The translations under genes were made by a program, and so were the position numbers. 64,000 nucleotides of DNA, taken from the NCBI GenBank assembly GCA_903859715.1, contig CAIONS010000009.1, positions 1 through 64,000 of the forward strand, read 5' to 3'. This DNA is from an uncultured Opitutia bacterium. GTDB taxonomy: Bacteria > Verrucomicrobiota > Verrucomicrobiia > Opitutales > Opitutaceae. Positions 1 to 9,131 of the stretch are shown here, one piece after another. The notes below the pieces were generated by a model. It did not search any database. It was not told the origin of the DNA and saw nothing but the letters and a program-made list of their open reading frames with translations. Position 1 is the stretch's first letter. Each line of letters starts with the position of its first letter.

Positions 1-85
1 GACCTACCCGACCGGCTTCTCGCAGGGCACCACGATCACGATCAGCGGCGTCGCCGGTGTTCGCACGATCACCTACGCCCCGTAA
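1..85 (+). CDS. 3' end of an unrecognised gene (partial)
   Basis: An open frame entering from the left edge (codons in phase from base 2) ends at a TAA at 83-85. The 27 visible residues are rich in Thr, Ile and Gly and end in VRTITYAP, which looks like the last beta strands of a secreted or repeat-type protein. Too little is present to name it. A strong intrinsic terminator follows 26 bp downstream and supports a real gene end here. Confidence 0.5.
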   Translation, partial: TYPTGFSQGTTITISGVAGVRTITYAP

Positions 86-110
86 TCAAGTCGACCCTTG
101 GTTTTATCCA

Positions 111-144
111 AGCCGTCCGCCCTCAAAGCGGACGGCTTTTTTTT
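111..144 (+). terminator. Rho-independent terminator
   Basis: A perfect 10-bp stem, AGCCGTCCGC pairing with GCGGACGGCT, encloses a 7-nt loop and is followed by a run of eight T. It terminates the partial gene at the left edge and separates it from the membrane-protein gene that begins near 225. Confidence 0.9.
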
Positions 145-224
145 GCCCGCAGGCCGCGGTGTGATCGCCGTGCCTTCAACGGGCTTTCAATTTTCCGCAT
201 AAGTATTCAGTCTCTTTGCACCGC

Positions 225-2096
225 ATGACCCAGCCTGCCTTTTCGTTTCTTTTTTCCGATAAACGCGTCTGGCTTTTCCTTCTTTCCGGCTCGCTTGCCG
301 TGGTGCTCGGGTTCTTCGCCATTCCCGGGACAATGGCCATCCTGTTTGTCTCGGAGACGGGCTACTGGTTTGAGCTCGTGGCGTTCCTGATCTTTGGCTG
401 GGCGCTCTGGCAGGCGTTTGGCGACGACCTGCGTGCCATCCGTTGGCGGACTCTGGACTGGGCGACCGTGGCCGTCATCGGTCTCAGCGGTCTTGTGCTG
501 CTGGTCCACGAGTCGTTCGGATTCAAGATCGTCATGGATGAGATCATGCTGCTCGGCACGTCGATGAGCATGCATTTCGACAAGACGGTGCTCACGCCGC
601 TGCGGGGCAACGACATCCAGGGGGCGTTTGTGATCCTCGACGGCATGATGGACAAGCGGCCGCTGTTCTTCCCGTTTTTGCTTTCGCTGCTGCACGACAT
701 CACCGGCTACCGGCCGGCCAATGCCTTTGTGCTGAACGGGGTGCTGACCTTCGTGTTTCTGGGGCTGGTCAACCAGTGCGGCCGGATGTTGGCAGGCCGC
801 CGGGCTGGCTGGCTGGGCGTCCTGCTGTTCGCGGGGCTGCCGCTACTGGGACAAAACGCCACCGGCGGCGGATTTGAGCTGCTCAACCTGGTGATGATCA
901 TCGCGACGCTGCTGCTTGGCGCGCGCTGGGTGGCCCGGCGCGACGCGATCTCGCTCACGGCCTTCTGCTATTCGGCATTGCTGCTGGGCCAGACGCGGTA
1001 CGAGTCGCTGATCTATGCGCTGCCGGTAGCCCTCCTGGTCCTGTGGGTCTGGATTCAGGAACGCCGGGTGATTCTCTCCTGGCCGGTCATCCTCGCGCCG
1101 TTGCTGCTGCTGCCCTATCCGCTGCAGCACCGCATCTTCGAGCTGCGCACCTCGGCGTGGCAAATGGAGAGCAAGCCGGAGTTTTCGCGGCCGTTTTCGT
1201 TTTCCTATATTCCCGACAACCTCGCGCACGCGGAGAAGTTTTTCTTTGCCAGCGCCACGGACCAGCCGATTTCCCTGACCCTTTCCATCCTGGGCTGGAT
1301 CGCGATTCCGTTCTCGCTGCTCTTCGCCGTGAAACGGTTGCGAACGCTCCGCACGGAGCCACCCGCGGTGGTGGCCTCGGTGGTTTTCTCCATCGGTTTC
1401 ATCGGCCAGTTCCTGCTCATGATGTGTTATTTCTGGGGCAAGTTTGACGACCCCATCATCCGCCGGCTGAGCCTGCCGACGCAGCTCTGGCTCGTGATCG
1501 CGGTGATGACCATCCTGCCGCAATTTGCCGCGGCGGGGTTCCAGCGCCTGCTGCTCGGGCTGGCGGCCTTCGGGGCGATTGCGAGCGGCATCCCCTCGAT
1601 GGCGGCGCACGCCTACAGCCAGGAATACCTGCCGGGCCGCGAAACGGAATGGCGCCGCCAGTTCATCGCCGAGCAGCCGCGGCATGACTACCTGATGATC
1701 GACAACGACTCCATCCTGTGGATCGCGCACCAAGTCTCGGCGACGACCGTGCCCGAGGCGATCCACCGCCGCGACGCGATCGCCTTCCACCTGCGCAACC
1801 GCACGTTTTCCGGCATCTATGTTTTCCAGCGCTACAACATCGACCCGAAAACCGGGGTCATGACCCTCCGCGAAGGCGACGATCTGGGAGCCGGCTTTGT
1901 GCTCGAACCCGTGCGCGAGGAACGCATGCAAACTCTCACGCTCACGCGCATCAGCCGCGTGAAGGAAGTGAAGCAGGGAGCGCTTTCCCTGACTGCGCCC
2001 ACGGAAGGAAAGCCACCGGTGGTCCCGAAGGATCGCGCTGAGATCGAAAAGATGCGCCGGGTCTACCTCGAGAACTTCATCAAGCAACTGCCATGA
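225..2096 (+). CDS. polytopic membrane protein, GT-C (family 39-like) glycosyltransferase
   Basis: About 623 residues with roughly a dozen hydrophobic segments over the first three quarters and a soluble C-terminal part. The first long extracytoplasmic loop carries an acidic pair (MDE, D105/E106), the layout expected of GT-C transferases that use polyprenyl-phosphate sugars in the periplasm. A downstream RPLFFPFLLSLLHDITGYR stretch and GQNATGGG motif are shared with the next gene, so the two are tandem paralogues. The frame opens at a TTG at 216, but the ATG at 225 (MTQPAFSF) is the better start. The next gene starts 25 bp downstream and is probably co-transcribed. Substrate and acceptor cannot be read from the sequence; the family call is inference. 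Confidence 0.65.
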   Translation: MTQPAFSFLFSDKRVWLFLLSGSLAVVLGFFAIPGTMAILFVSETGYWFELVAFLIFGWALWQAFGDDLRAIRWRTLDWATVAVIGLSGLVLLVHESFGFKIVMDEIMLLGTSMSMHFDKTVLTPLRGNDIQGAFVILDGMMDKRPLFFPFLLSLLHDITGYRPANAFVLNGVLTFVFLGLVNQCGRMLAGRRAGWLGVLLFAGLPLLGQNATGGGFELLNLVMIIATLLLGARWVARRDAISLTAFCYSALLLGQTRYESLIYALPVALLVLWVWIQERRVILSWPVILAPLLLLPYPLQHRIFELRTSAWQMESKPEFSRPFSFSYIPDNLAHAEKFFFASATDQPISLTLSILGWIAIPFSLLFAVKRLRTLRTEPPAVVASVVFSIGFIGQFLLMMCYFWGKFDDPIIRRLSLPTQLWLVIAVMTILPQFAAAGFQRLLLGLAAFGAIASGIPSMAAHAYSQEYLPGRETEWRRQFIAEQPRHDYLMIDNDSILWIAHQVSATTVPEAIHRRDAIAFHLRNRTFSGIYVFQRYNIDPKTGVMTLREGDDLGAGFVLEPVREERMQTLTLTRISRVKEVKQGALSLTAPTEGKPPVVPKDRAEIEKMRRVYLENFIKQLP

Positions 2097-2121
2097 GCTT
2101 ACCGGCAGCCTTGATCGCGTG

Positions 2122-4239
2122 ATGAGCTGGCTGAGCAAGTTCGGCTTCGAGGGCGCAGCCCGGAAACGCCTGCTGTGGTTTGGGCTGAGCGGCGTCGTGG
2201 CGCTCGGCCTCGGCTTCGTGGCGGTCAGTCCGCAGGACGGACAGATCCTGATCACGTACGGCGGTTATTATTACATGCTGGGGCTCTTTGGCCTGTTCGT
2301 GGCCTATGCAATCCGGGTCGCTAAGCCTCGGAGGGAAGTGTGGTCGGCTTGGGGTCGGCACCCGGGCTGGCCGGCCGTGGTCATTGTGGCGGCCACGGCG
2401 TTTGCACTCTGGTCCGATCCATTCCTCCACAAGGTCCTGTTCGACGAATATGTCCTGCAGGCCACGGCCTTCCACATGCATGCGACGAAGGAGATCGGCA
2501 CGGTGGTCCGGGCCTATGATTTCGACGGCACATGGCTGCCGATCGACACGTTCCTCGACAAGCGGCCCTATTTTTTCACGTTCCTGCTTTCGCTGGTCCA
2601 CGATCTGACAGGCTACCGGATCGCCAATGTGTTTTTCCTCAACGCGGCCTGCACGGCGGGTTTCCTCGGGCTGACGTACTGGTTTGCCCGGACGCTGACC
2701 AATCGCGCGGGGGGAATCCTGGCGGTCGGGCTGCTCGTGACCATGCCGCTGTTCGGCCAGAATGCGACCGGCGCCGGGATGGAGATGCACAATCTGATGA
2801 TGCTCATCCTCGTGATGTGCCTCGCGCTGCTTTATCTTCGCGCTCCGGATGACGACCGGCTGTCGCTGCTGTGCTTGGGCACGGTGCTGCTGGCGCAGAG
2901 CCGGTATGAGTCGGTGATTTATGTCGGTCCGGTCGCCTTCATCGTGGCGCTGGGCTGGTGGCGGGCGGGCCGCATCCTGTTGCCGTGGCCGGCCGTGGTC
3001 ACACCGCTCCTGCTGATGCCGTACGCCTGGCACAACCGGTACGTCTCGGCTGCGCCCGCACTCTGGCAGCTCGGAGAGGGACAGCAGTCGCGTTTCAGCA
3101 CGCATTATCTCGCGGGCAACCTGAAGGCGGCCGTCCAATTCTTTTTCAACCTCAGTCCGGCGCTGGCGAATTCCTGGTATCTATCCGCGCTCGGCTGCGC
3201 CGGGTTGATCTATGGTTTGGTCGCGCTGGCCCGGCGGATTCGCCGGCGAGAGGCCGTTCCCCCGGCGACGATGGTGACAGTCCTGTTTGGCGCGGGCATT
3301 GCGGGAAATTTTGCGCTGCTGATGTTTTATTACTGGAGCCAGCTCACGGAACCGATTGCCGCGCGGTTTGCACTGCCCGCCTGCCTCATGTTCGCGCTGC
3401 TGGCGGCCGTGCTGGTGGAGCGGCTGGATCGTCGCTGGCCGGCCAGCCGGGCGGCTTTTTTGGGCATCGGCGTATTTCTGCTCGTTTCGGCCCTGCCGGC
3501 GATGGCGCACCGCCTGTATACCTCCCAGAACCTGGTGATGCAGGAAGTGAATTGGGAGCGGGAGTTTTTCCTGACCCGTCCGAAGGGTTACGACCTGTTC
3601 ATCTCGAATAAGTCCAGCATTCCCTGGATCCTTTGGCAGACACCCTCGCTGAACCTCAGCAGCGCGCGGCTGCGCACCGACCAACTGCGCTATCATTTGG
3701 CGCAGGGGACATTCCGGGAGATTTTTGTGGCCCAGGCGCTGCGCCCGACCGCGGCCGAGGGAAAGTTCGGCGTCGATCCCGATGATTTGCTGCCCGCCAA
3801 TTTCCGGCTGGAAACCCTGGCCGAGAAACGGTTTGGCGGCCGGATGGCGCGGGTGAGCCGGTTGGTGGCGGTTGATCCGGATCCGCCGGCGCCGGCTAAG
3901 GCCGGCAAGGCCGGTTCATTCACCTTGGTGAAATTCCAACTGCTGCTGCCGACGGGCCAGCCGGTCGGCAGCGTGGAAATCGCCCAGATGGATGAATCCG
4001 GCTGGCCGCGCCTCATCCTGAACGGATCCAATGCCAAGCTGGAGCTCACGCCCATCGACCTGCAGGGCGCGACCCGCGGTCCGACCGTGGCCGGCGCCTT
4101 TCCGTTCACGCTACATGGCCCGACCGAGGTCGCGATTTACTTTGACCGGGGCGGACGCGGATTTTCGACGTCGCGCACCTTTCTCGTCGTGCGCGATCCC
4201 GACGGGGCCGAACTCGCACTGGTGCGCCTGCGGCCCTGA
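2122..4239 (+). CDS. polytopic membrane protein, GT-C (family 39-like) glycosyltransferase, paralogue of upstream gene
   Basis: About 705 residues. The N-terminal membrane domain parallels the preceding protein: acidic pair in the first outer loop (FDE, D108/E109), DKRPYFFTFLLSLVHDLTGYR, and GQNATGAG. It differs in having about 110 extra C-terminal residues, after a Pro/Ala-rich linker (DPDPPAPAKAGKAG), that look like a beta-rich soluble module ending in RGGRGFSTSRTFLVVRDPDG. A related tail occurs on the membrane protein at 17274-19502. A GTG at 2119 directly before the ATG at 2122 is an alternative start. It follows the previous stop by 25 bp, consistent with one operon. Likely a periplasm-facing sugar transferase; specificity unknown. 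Confidence 0.65.
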   Translation: MSWLSKFGFEGAARKRLLWFGLSGVVALGLGFVAVSPQDGQILITYGGYYYMLGLFGLFVAYAIRVAKPRREVWSAWGRHPGWPAVVIVAATAFALWSDPFLHKVLFDEYVLQATAFHMHATKEIGTVVRAYDFDGTWLPIDTFLDKRPYFFTFLLSLVHDLTGYRIANVFFLNAACTAGFLGLTYWFARTLTNRAGGILAVGLLVTMPLFGQNATGAGMEMHNLMMLILVMCLALLYLRAPDDDRLSLLCLGTVLLAQSRYESVIYVGPVAFIVALGWWRAGRILLPWPAVVTPLLLMPYAWHNRYVSAAPALWQLGEGQQSRFSTHYLAGNLKAAVQFFFNLSPALANSWYLSALGCAGLIYGLVALARRIRRREAVPPATMVTVLFGAGIAGNFALLMFYYWSQLTEPIAARFALPACLMFALLAAVLVERLDRRWPASRAAFLGIGVFLLVSALPAMAHRLYTSQNLVMQEVNWEREFFLTRPKGYDLFISNKSSIPWILWQTPSLNLSSARLRTDQLRYHLAQGTFREIFVAQALRPTAAEGKFGVDPDDLLPANFRLETLAEKRFGGRMARVSRLVAVDPDPPAPAKAGKAGSFTLVKFQLLLPTGQPVGSVEIAQMDESGWPRLILNGSNAKLELTPIDLQGATRGPTVAGAFPFTLHGPTEVAIYFDRGGRGFSTSRTFLVVRDPDGAELALVRLRP

Positions 4240-4252
4240 TTGTGAGTTTTGA

Positions 4253-4438
4253 ACCGCGAAGGGCGCGAAGCACGCGAAGATTCAGATCGGAGGGTTGGCC
4301 ACAAAAAGGCACAAGGGCGCCGGGACTCCGAATCGAATCTCCCGCGCGCCTATAGGCGCAATGGAGGTATTTTCGCAGCCCCTGAACCCTTGTGCCTTTT
4401 TGTGGCCAACCCTCCGTGATCTTAGCGCCCTTCGCGGT
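4253..4438. repeat. intergenic nested inverted repeat
   Basis: Two nested perfect inverted repeats occupy the gap between convergent genes. The outer arms are 14 bp (ACCGCGAAGGGCGC at 4253-4266, complement at 4425-4438). The inner arms are 30 bp (4288-4317 and 4387-4416) and include CACAAAAAGGCACAAGG. The transcript could form a long hairpin. Degenerate forms of the outer arm (accncgaagggcncgaag) recur at 34080-34172 and 62346-62372, so this is a dispersed non-coding family. No transposase or coding capacity is present. Confidence 0.85.
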
Positions 4439-4450
4439 AAGACACTTCGG

Positions 4451-5200
4451 CTAGCCCGCGCGGCGTCGTGCGACCAGCACCAGGCTGACCCCGAAAGGAA
4501 AGGGCACGCGCCACTTGGCCATGCCGACAAACACCGTGCGCAGCAGCCCGTTCATCCACGCCGGTGGCAGCCGGTCCTCGGTCCGGGCCGCCGGTTCCGC
4601 CCAGCCCAGACGGCGGCGCAGCGCCCGCCATTTGCGCACCGCCCAAACGGCGGGATAAACCAGCACATTGGTGTAATTGACGTAGACGATCTCCCAGCCG
4701 GCCGCGGGAAACAGGGCGCTCAGCTGGGCCCGGTGATAGCGTCGGAAATGGTGCAACGCCACATCCCAGTCGCTCCACAACGCCATGCTCGCCGGCACCG
4801 TTACCGCCGCAATGCCGCCGGGCTTGAGCAGCCGGTGAAATCCCCGCACCACCGCCGCATCGTCCGGCACATGCTCGAGCACATCGAGCGCGGTGACATA
4901 CTCCAGCGAGCCATCCGGCATCGGCACGGTGTCGCCTGACAAACTGAGGATCTGCCCCGGCTTGAACCGCGTGCGGAGCAGCCTCAGCGCCTCCTCATGG
5001 TCGTCGAGCACCAGCACGCGGCAGAGCGGTTCCATTTCCAACGCAAACCGCCCGGTTCCGGCGCCGCAGTCCAGCAGGACGTCCTCGCGCTGCGGCGGAC
5101 GCACCGTGCACAGCCAGTCCCGGACAAACCGGCGCTTGCCGGAATAGTACCAGTGCTCGCCTTCGACTCGGTCCAGGTTGGCGTATTCTTCCGCGTTCAT
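4451..5200 (-). CDS. class I SAM-dependent methyltransferase
   Basis: 249 residues with a Rossmann-type SAM-binding core: motif I is LDCGAGTGRF near residues 62-71, the acidic end of beta-2 is VLDDHEEA, and the motif IV/post-I region is TALDVLEHVPDD, typical of methyltransferase type 11/12 proteins acting on small molecules or glycolipids. The C-terminal third is more hydrophobic (YVNYTNVLVYPAVWAVRKW), suggesting membrane association. It lies beside GT-C genes and converges on the tandem pair at 225-4239, so a glycan or lipid-carrier methylation role is plausible but unproven. It is divergent from the gene at 5272 with a 71-bp shared upstream region. Confidence 0.8.
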   Translation of the reverse strand: MNAEEYANLDRVEGEHWYYSGKRRFVRDWLCTVRPPQREDVLLDCGAGTGRFALEMEPLCRVLVLDDHEEALRLLRTRFKPGQILSLSGDTVPMPDGSLEYVTALDVLEHVPDDAAVVRGFHRLLKPGGIAAVTVPASMALWSDWDVALHHFRRYHRAQLSALFPAAGWEIVYVNYTNVLVYPAVWAVRKWRALRRRLGWAEPAARTEDRLPPAWMNGLLRTVFVGMAKWRVPFPFGVSLVLVARRRAG

Positions 5201-5271
5201 GTGTCAGGGTTCTGGCTTGTTGCAGCGTCAGGCGCCGCCGATGCTGAGTCCACGTTTTTGTCTCGCTCCGC

Positions 5272-7320
5272 ATGAATCCGCCTTCCGCCCCGTTGGATCG
5301 ACCGGCCGTTGTCCTGCACCGGACGCGTCCGGTCCTGCTCGCCGCGGTGGCCACCCTGCTCGCGTTGCACTGGCTGCTGGCCGTCGGCAGCAAGCGCACG
5401 GAAAGCGTGACCGCCGACGAACTCGCTCACCTCACCGGCGGTTTCACCTACTGGCACTTCAATGACTACCGGATCCAGCCGGAAAACGGCAACCTGCCGC
5501 AGCGCTGGGCCGCCCTGCCGGCGTGGCTCGAGGGGGCGAAATTTCCGGATCCGCCCGGCAATCCCTACTGGCGGACCTCCGACGCCTGGATCCTCGGCCA
5601 CCAGTTCTTCTATGAAACCGGCGAGGATCATTTTCCCCGGCTGATGGCCGGCCGCGCCATGATCGCGCTGTTCAGCGTGGCGACCGGACTGCTCGTCTTC
5701 TGCTGGTCGCGGCGGCTGTTTGGTCCGGCGGGCGCCTTCGTCTCGCTGGGGTTCTTTGTCTTCTGTCCCAACTTCCTCGCGCATGGCGCCCTCGTCACCT
5801 CGGACGTCTGCATGGTTTTCTTCTTTCTGGCTTCCGTCGGTGCCTACTGGCGGCACCTGCACGACCCGCGGGTGCGTTGGTGGGTGTTGAGCGCACTCCT
5901 GTTCGGGCTGGCGTGCGTAGCGAAATTTTCCGCGGGTCTCCTGCTCCCGATGATGATCGTGATGGCGCTGGTGCGGTCCTGGGCTCCCGAACCGCTCCAG
6001 TTCGCCGGACGCACATTCACCACGCGAGGTGGCAAACTGGGCGCCCTCGCCCTTTCGACCTTTGGGCAAGGTCTCGTGGCCGTGCTGGTGATCTGGGCTT
6101 TTTTCGGTTTCCGCTACACGGCGTTCAATCCCGCGCTGCCCGGGGCCGATCATTTCATCCGGCCGTGGGAAACGACGCTCAACAACATTGGCGCGCAAGG
6201 AGACCTCATTCGCCGGCTGGCCGCGTGGCATGTGCTGCCGGAGGCGTTTCTCTACGGCTATTCGTTCGTCATCGAGATGTCGGAATTCCGCTCCGCCTTC
6301 CTCGACGGCGCCTATAGCGTGGTCGGCTGGACCCGGTTCTTTCCGCTCGCGTTCCTCTACAAGAGCACGCTTCCCCTGTTGCTCGCGTGCCTCATGGCCG
6401 GTGGTGCGGTTCTCGCGCGCTGGCGGCGCAGCGCGGCCTGGGCTGCCGTGCGCGGCGACTTGTACCGCGTAACTCCGCTGCTCGCGCTCTTTGGCATCTA
6501 CTGGATCGTCTCGCTCCGGCTCCACCTGAACATCGGCCACCGGCACATTCTGCCCATCTATCCAGTGCTCTTCATCTTCGTCGGAGTGCTGGGCCGCTGG
6601 CTGACCTGGCGCCGGCCGGCCGCGGCCTTGGTCGTCGCCGTGCTCCTCGGCTGGCAGGTCCGGGAAGCCCTGCACATCTATCCCGACTATCTCGCCTACT
6701 TCAACCCCATCGCCGGCGGACCGGAAAACGGCCACCGCCATCTCGTGGACAGCTCGCTCGACTGGGGCCAGGACCTGCCCGGCTTGAAGGCCTGGCTCGA
6801 TGCCCACGCGGCGGGTGAGCCGGTGTATCTTTCCTACTTCGGCTCGGGCGAACCGGATTACTACGGCATTCACGCCCGGCGGCTGCCGTTTATCAACGGG
6901 TTCAAAATCTCGCAGCCCTGGGTGCAACTCCAACCCGGGGTCTATTGCATCAGTGCAACCGCGCTGGAGCACGTCGACAGTCCCATCCGCGGGGAATGGA
7001 CTCCGGCGTTGGAAAAAGAGTATCAGTGGATGCGCAGCTTTGAGCCGGTCTTTGAGGTTTACTTTCGCGATCCCGTGCGCCGCGCCGCGCTCGACCGCGA
7101 GGCCAGCCCGGACAAATGGAAACGGGCCTGGACGCGTCACGACCAGCTGCGCTTCGCCCGCCTGTGCCACTACCTGCGCGTCCGCCAGCCCGACGCCCAG
7201 ATCGGCTACTCGATTTTGATCTATCGTCTGACCGCCGCGGAAATCGCGGCCGCCACCACCGGCTCGCTGACCGACTGGCAGGCGCTCATTGATCGCACCG
7301 TCAATCGCGGCGCGCCTTGA
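5272..7320 (+). CDS. GT-C glycosyltransferase, dolichyl-phosphate-mannose-protein mannosyltransferase-like (family 39)
   Basis: 682 residues with one N-terminal transmembrane helix followed by an outer loop containing TADELAHLTGG (D49/E50). That acidic pair plus a following aromatic-rich stretch is typical of PMT/ArnT-like GT39 enzymes, which move a sugar from a polyprenyl-phosphate donor. About ten further hydrophobic segments follow. The LRLHLNIGHRHILPIYPVLF motif and the soluble tail with SSLDWGQDLPGLKAWL are features I associate with a bacterial GT39 subfamily often seen in Verrucomicrobiota and Acidobacteriota. The 3' end overlaps the convergent gene at 7301 by 20 bp. No Shine-Dalgarno sequence is evident. 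Confidence 0.75.
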   Translation: MNPPSAPLDRPAVVLHRTRPVLLAAVATLLALHWLLAVGSKRTESVTADELAHLTGGFTYWHFNDYRIQPENGNLPQRWAALPAWLEGAKFPDPPGNPYWRTSDAWILGHQFFYETGEDHFPRLMAGRAMIALFSVATGLLVFCWSRRLFGPAGAFVSLGFFVFCPNFLAHGALVTSDVCMVFFFLASVGAYWRHLHDPRVRWWVLSALLFGLACVAKFSAGLLLPMMIVMALVRSWAPEPLQFAGRTFTTRGGKLGALALSTFGQGLVAVLVIWAFFGFRYTAFNPALPGADHFIRPWETTLNNIGAQGDLIRRLAAWHVLPEAFLYGYSFVIEMSEFRSAFLDGAYSVVGWTRFFPLAFLYKSTLPLLLACLMAGGAVLARWRRSAAWAAVRGDLYRVTPLLALFGIYWIVSLRLHLNIGHRHILPIYPVLFIFVGVLGRWLTWRRPAAALVVAVLLGWQVREALHIYPDYLAYFNPIAGGPENGHRHLVDSSLDWGQDLPGLKAWLDAHAAGEPVYLSYFGSGEPDYYGIHARRLPFINGFKISQPWVQLQPGVYCISATALEHVDSPIRGEWTPALEKEYQWMRSFEPVFEVYFRDPVRRAALDREASPDKWKRAWTRHDQLRFARLCHYLRVRQPDAQIGYSILIYRLTAAEIAAATTGSLTDWQALIDRTVNRGAP

Positions 7321-9118
7321 GAGCGCGGATCCGCGCCGCGACGGCCAGGCGTGGCTCGCCAGACGCCGCGAATTGATCAGCAATGAGACCCAAGGCCGCG
7401 CTTCGGGGCCGCGCTGCGAGGTGTTTTCCACCGTGGGCTTCCGCCCAAAGATAACAGCCCAACGCCGCCCGCGTTTCGCCCTGCCGCAGATAGACCAGCG
7501 CCCGATTATAGACCGGCGCATAAAAATCCGGCGAGCCGGCACTCGCGAGCCTGAGATGCTCCTGCGCCGCCACCAGGTCGCCCGCCCGCGCAGCCGCCAG
7601 CCCCAGCTCCTGCTGCATGAGCGCTGCCAGCGGCGTGGCCGGCGGGGCACCTACGGAAATGAGCAGGGCCTGCAGCGCTGATCCCTGGCGCTGCAGATCC
7701 GCGCGTTCGATCCGCAGTGCCTGATTGTCGGGCAACCGGGCGATGCCTTGGTCGAGCAACGCCAGCGCGCCACCTTCATCGCCGTTCCGGAACCGCACCA
7801 AGGCGGGACGTTGAAAATACATCAGCGGAGAACCCTCCGGCGTCAGGCCATTTGAGATGCACTGAAAAAGCGCCGGCGTATCCCGCCATATTTCCGTTTG
7901 CCGCGTGCTGAGTATTCCCAGAACCCCACCGGCTGCCAGACCGACCGTCAGCGTCAGGGTCCGCGCGGAGACCGGCTTCAGCCGCACTAAACTCAGGACC
8001 AGGGCGGCGGCCAGCACCGCTTGGGGGAAAGCTGAGTATCGATCACAGGGATAATAGGGGCGCTCGACCAACCCGATGAGGGGAGCGAGCACGCAAAGAT
8101 GCGCCAGCCAGAAAGGCCCCACCGTTCGTCGCGCAACCGGCCACGCAGCGCAGACCAAGGTAAAAACTACCAGCACTGCGGCGCTGATCACGAATGGCGC
8201 GGACCATGGATTGAAATCCACGAGCACCGGATTGACGGGAGTCAGCGTCACGGGCCAGAACGGGACCCACGCGTAATAAACCCAGGCATAGCCGGCCTGC
8301 ATCGCCCGCGCGCCCAGCGAAAACTCGGCCAAAGTCGGCACGCGGACAAACGCACCCTCCGCGCCCACCCGGGCCACCAGATTGACCACCGTCGCGCCCG
8401 CCGCCAACAGGACAAAGGGCAGCGCAATCCACAGTCCACGACGCCCACTTTTCAACCGCCACGCCGCCATCAGCCCAAACACAGGCGCAAACCCGATCGC
8501 GAGCGGATAACTGAGCAACGACAAACCGTAAATCAACACGGCCCCCAGTCGGGTACCCAGCGCGGCCGGCGACCGCGCGAATATCACCAAGGCCAGAAGC
8601 AGGAAAAATTCTGCCTGTCCGTAAAGCAGCCCTGAAGACCAGGCGACGGTCTCCACGCGCAACGGATGCCACGCCCAAAACATTGCGCCCAGAAAGGCAC
8701 ATCCCGCTCTCCAGTTCCGCGACGCTTCCTCCGCGCCAGGACGACTCGCCTCCGCCAACTGATACAGCAGGACGAAAAACAACAGCGTGTTGACCGCATG
8801 CAGTGCCAGTCCTGCGAGGTGATAGCCGACTGGATTCAATCCTCTTAGCGAGTAAATCGCGGAAAAACCCAGCCAGCCCAGCGGCATGCAACGCCGCGCA
8901 TACTGCCAGTCGCTGAACGCCCAATGTACCCGCTCCAACGAGAGCGGGCCCAGATGCGGATTGAAGAGTAGGTTGTAGTCGTCGTCGAACGCGACGAAAT
9001 CAAACGCACCCACCCGCCGGTAAATTGCCGCGCAACCGAGGACCAGCACCGCGCCCAGCAGCCAGGGCAGAATGCGGCGGGGAGGTGTTTTGTCGCCGGC
9101 TCCGGACGCGGAATTCAT
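7301..9118 (-). CDS. TMTC-like membrane O-mannosyltransferase with C-terminal TPR-like repeats
   Basis: About 605 residues from the ATG at 9118. After the first membrane helix comes FVAFDDDYNLLFNPHLG (D45-D47), followed by WHPLRVETVAW. Both are hallmarks of the TMTC/PMT-related GT-C family, in which the acidic residues bind the metal and lipid-linked donor. Around ten membrane segments follow. From about residue 430 the protein is helical and Ala/Leu-rich with spacing like tetratricopeptide repeats (GGALALLDQGIARLPDN, AGDLVAAQEHLRLASAGSP). An earlier ATG at 9175 would overlap the upstream gene, so 9118 is preferred (13 bp after the neighbour's stop). It is the last gene of the long minus-strand glycan cluster. 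Confidence 0.75.
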   Translation of the reverse strand: MNSASGAGDKTPPRRILPWLLGAVLVLGCAAIYRRVGAFDFVAFDDDYNLLFNPHLGPLSLERVHWAFSDWQYARRCMPLGWLGFSAIYSLRGLNPVGYHLAGLALHAVNTLLFFVLLYQLAEASRPGAEEASRNWRAGCAFLGAMFWAWHPLRVETVAWSSGLLYGQAEFFLLLALVIFARSPAALGTRLGAVLIYGLSLLSYPLAIGFAPVFGLMAAWRLKSGRRGLWIALPFVLLAAGATVVNLVARVGAEGAFVRVPTLAEFSLGARAMQAGYAWVYYAWVPFWPVTLTPVNPVLVDFNPWSAPFVISAAVLVVFTLVCAAWPVARRTVGPFWLAHLCVLAPLIGLVERPYYPCDRYSAFPQAVLAAALVLSLVRLKPVSARTLTLTVGLAAGGVLGILSTRQTEIWRDTPALFQCISNGLTPEGSPLMYFQRPALVRFRNGDEGGALALLDQGIARLPDNQALRIERADLQRQGSALQALLISVGAPPATPLAALMQQELGLAAARAGDLVAAQEHLRLASAGSPDFYAPVYNRALVYLRQGETRAALGCYLWAEAHGGKHLAARPRSAALGLIADQFAASGEPRLAVAARIRALKARRD

Positions 9119-9131
9119 GATCGCTGGCGGT

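Noticed and set aside
843-2255. 470-codon open frame on the minus strand opposite the first GT-C gene
   Set aside because: Translation is Arg/Gln/His-rich with no domain or hydrophobic pattern; it is the antisense shadow of a real membrane-protein gene in GC-rich DNA.
4253-4438. Insertion sequence
   Set aside because: Inverted repeats are present, but the element is under 200 bp with no transposase or visible target duplication.
5197-7650. 817-codon minus-strand open frame opposite the gene at 5272
   Set aside because: Composition is dominated by Arg, Gln, Glu and Gly with no family features, while the plus strand encodes a clear GT39-like protein.
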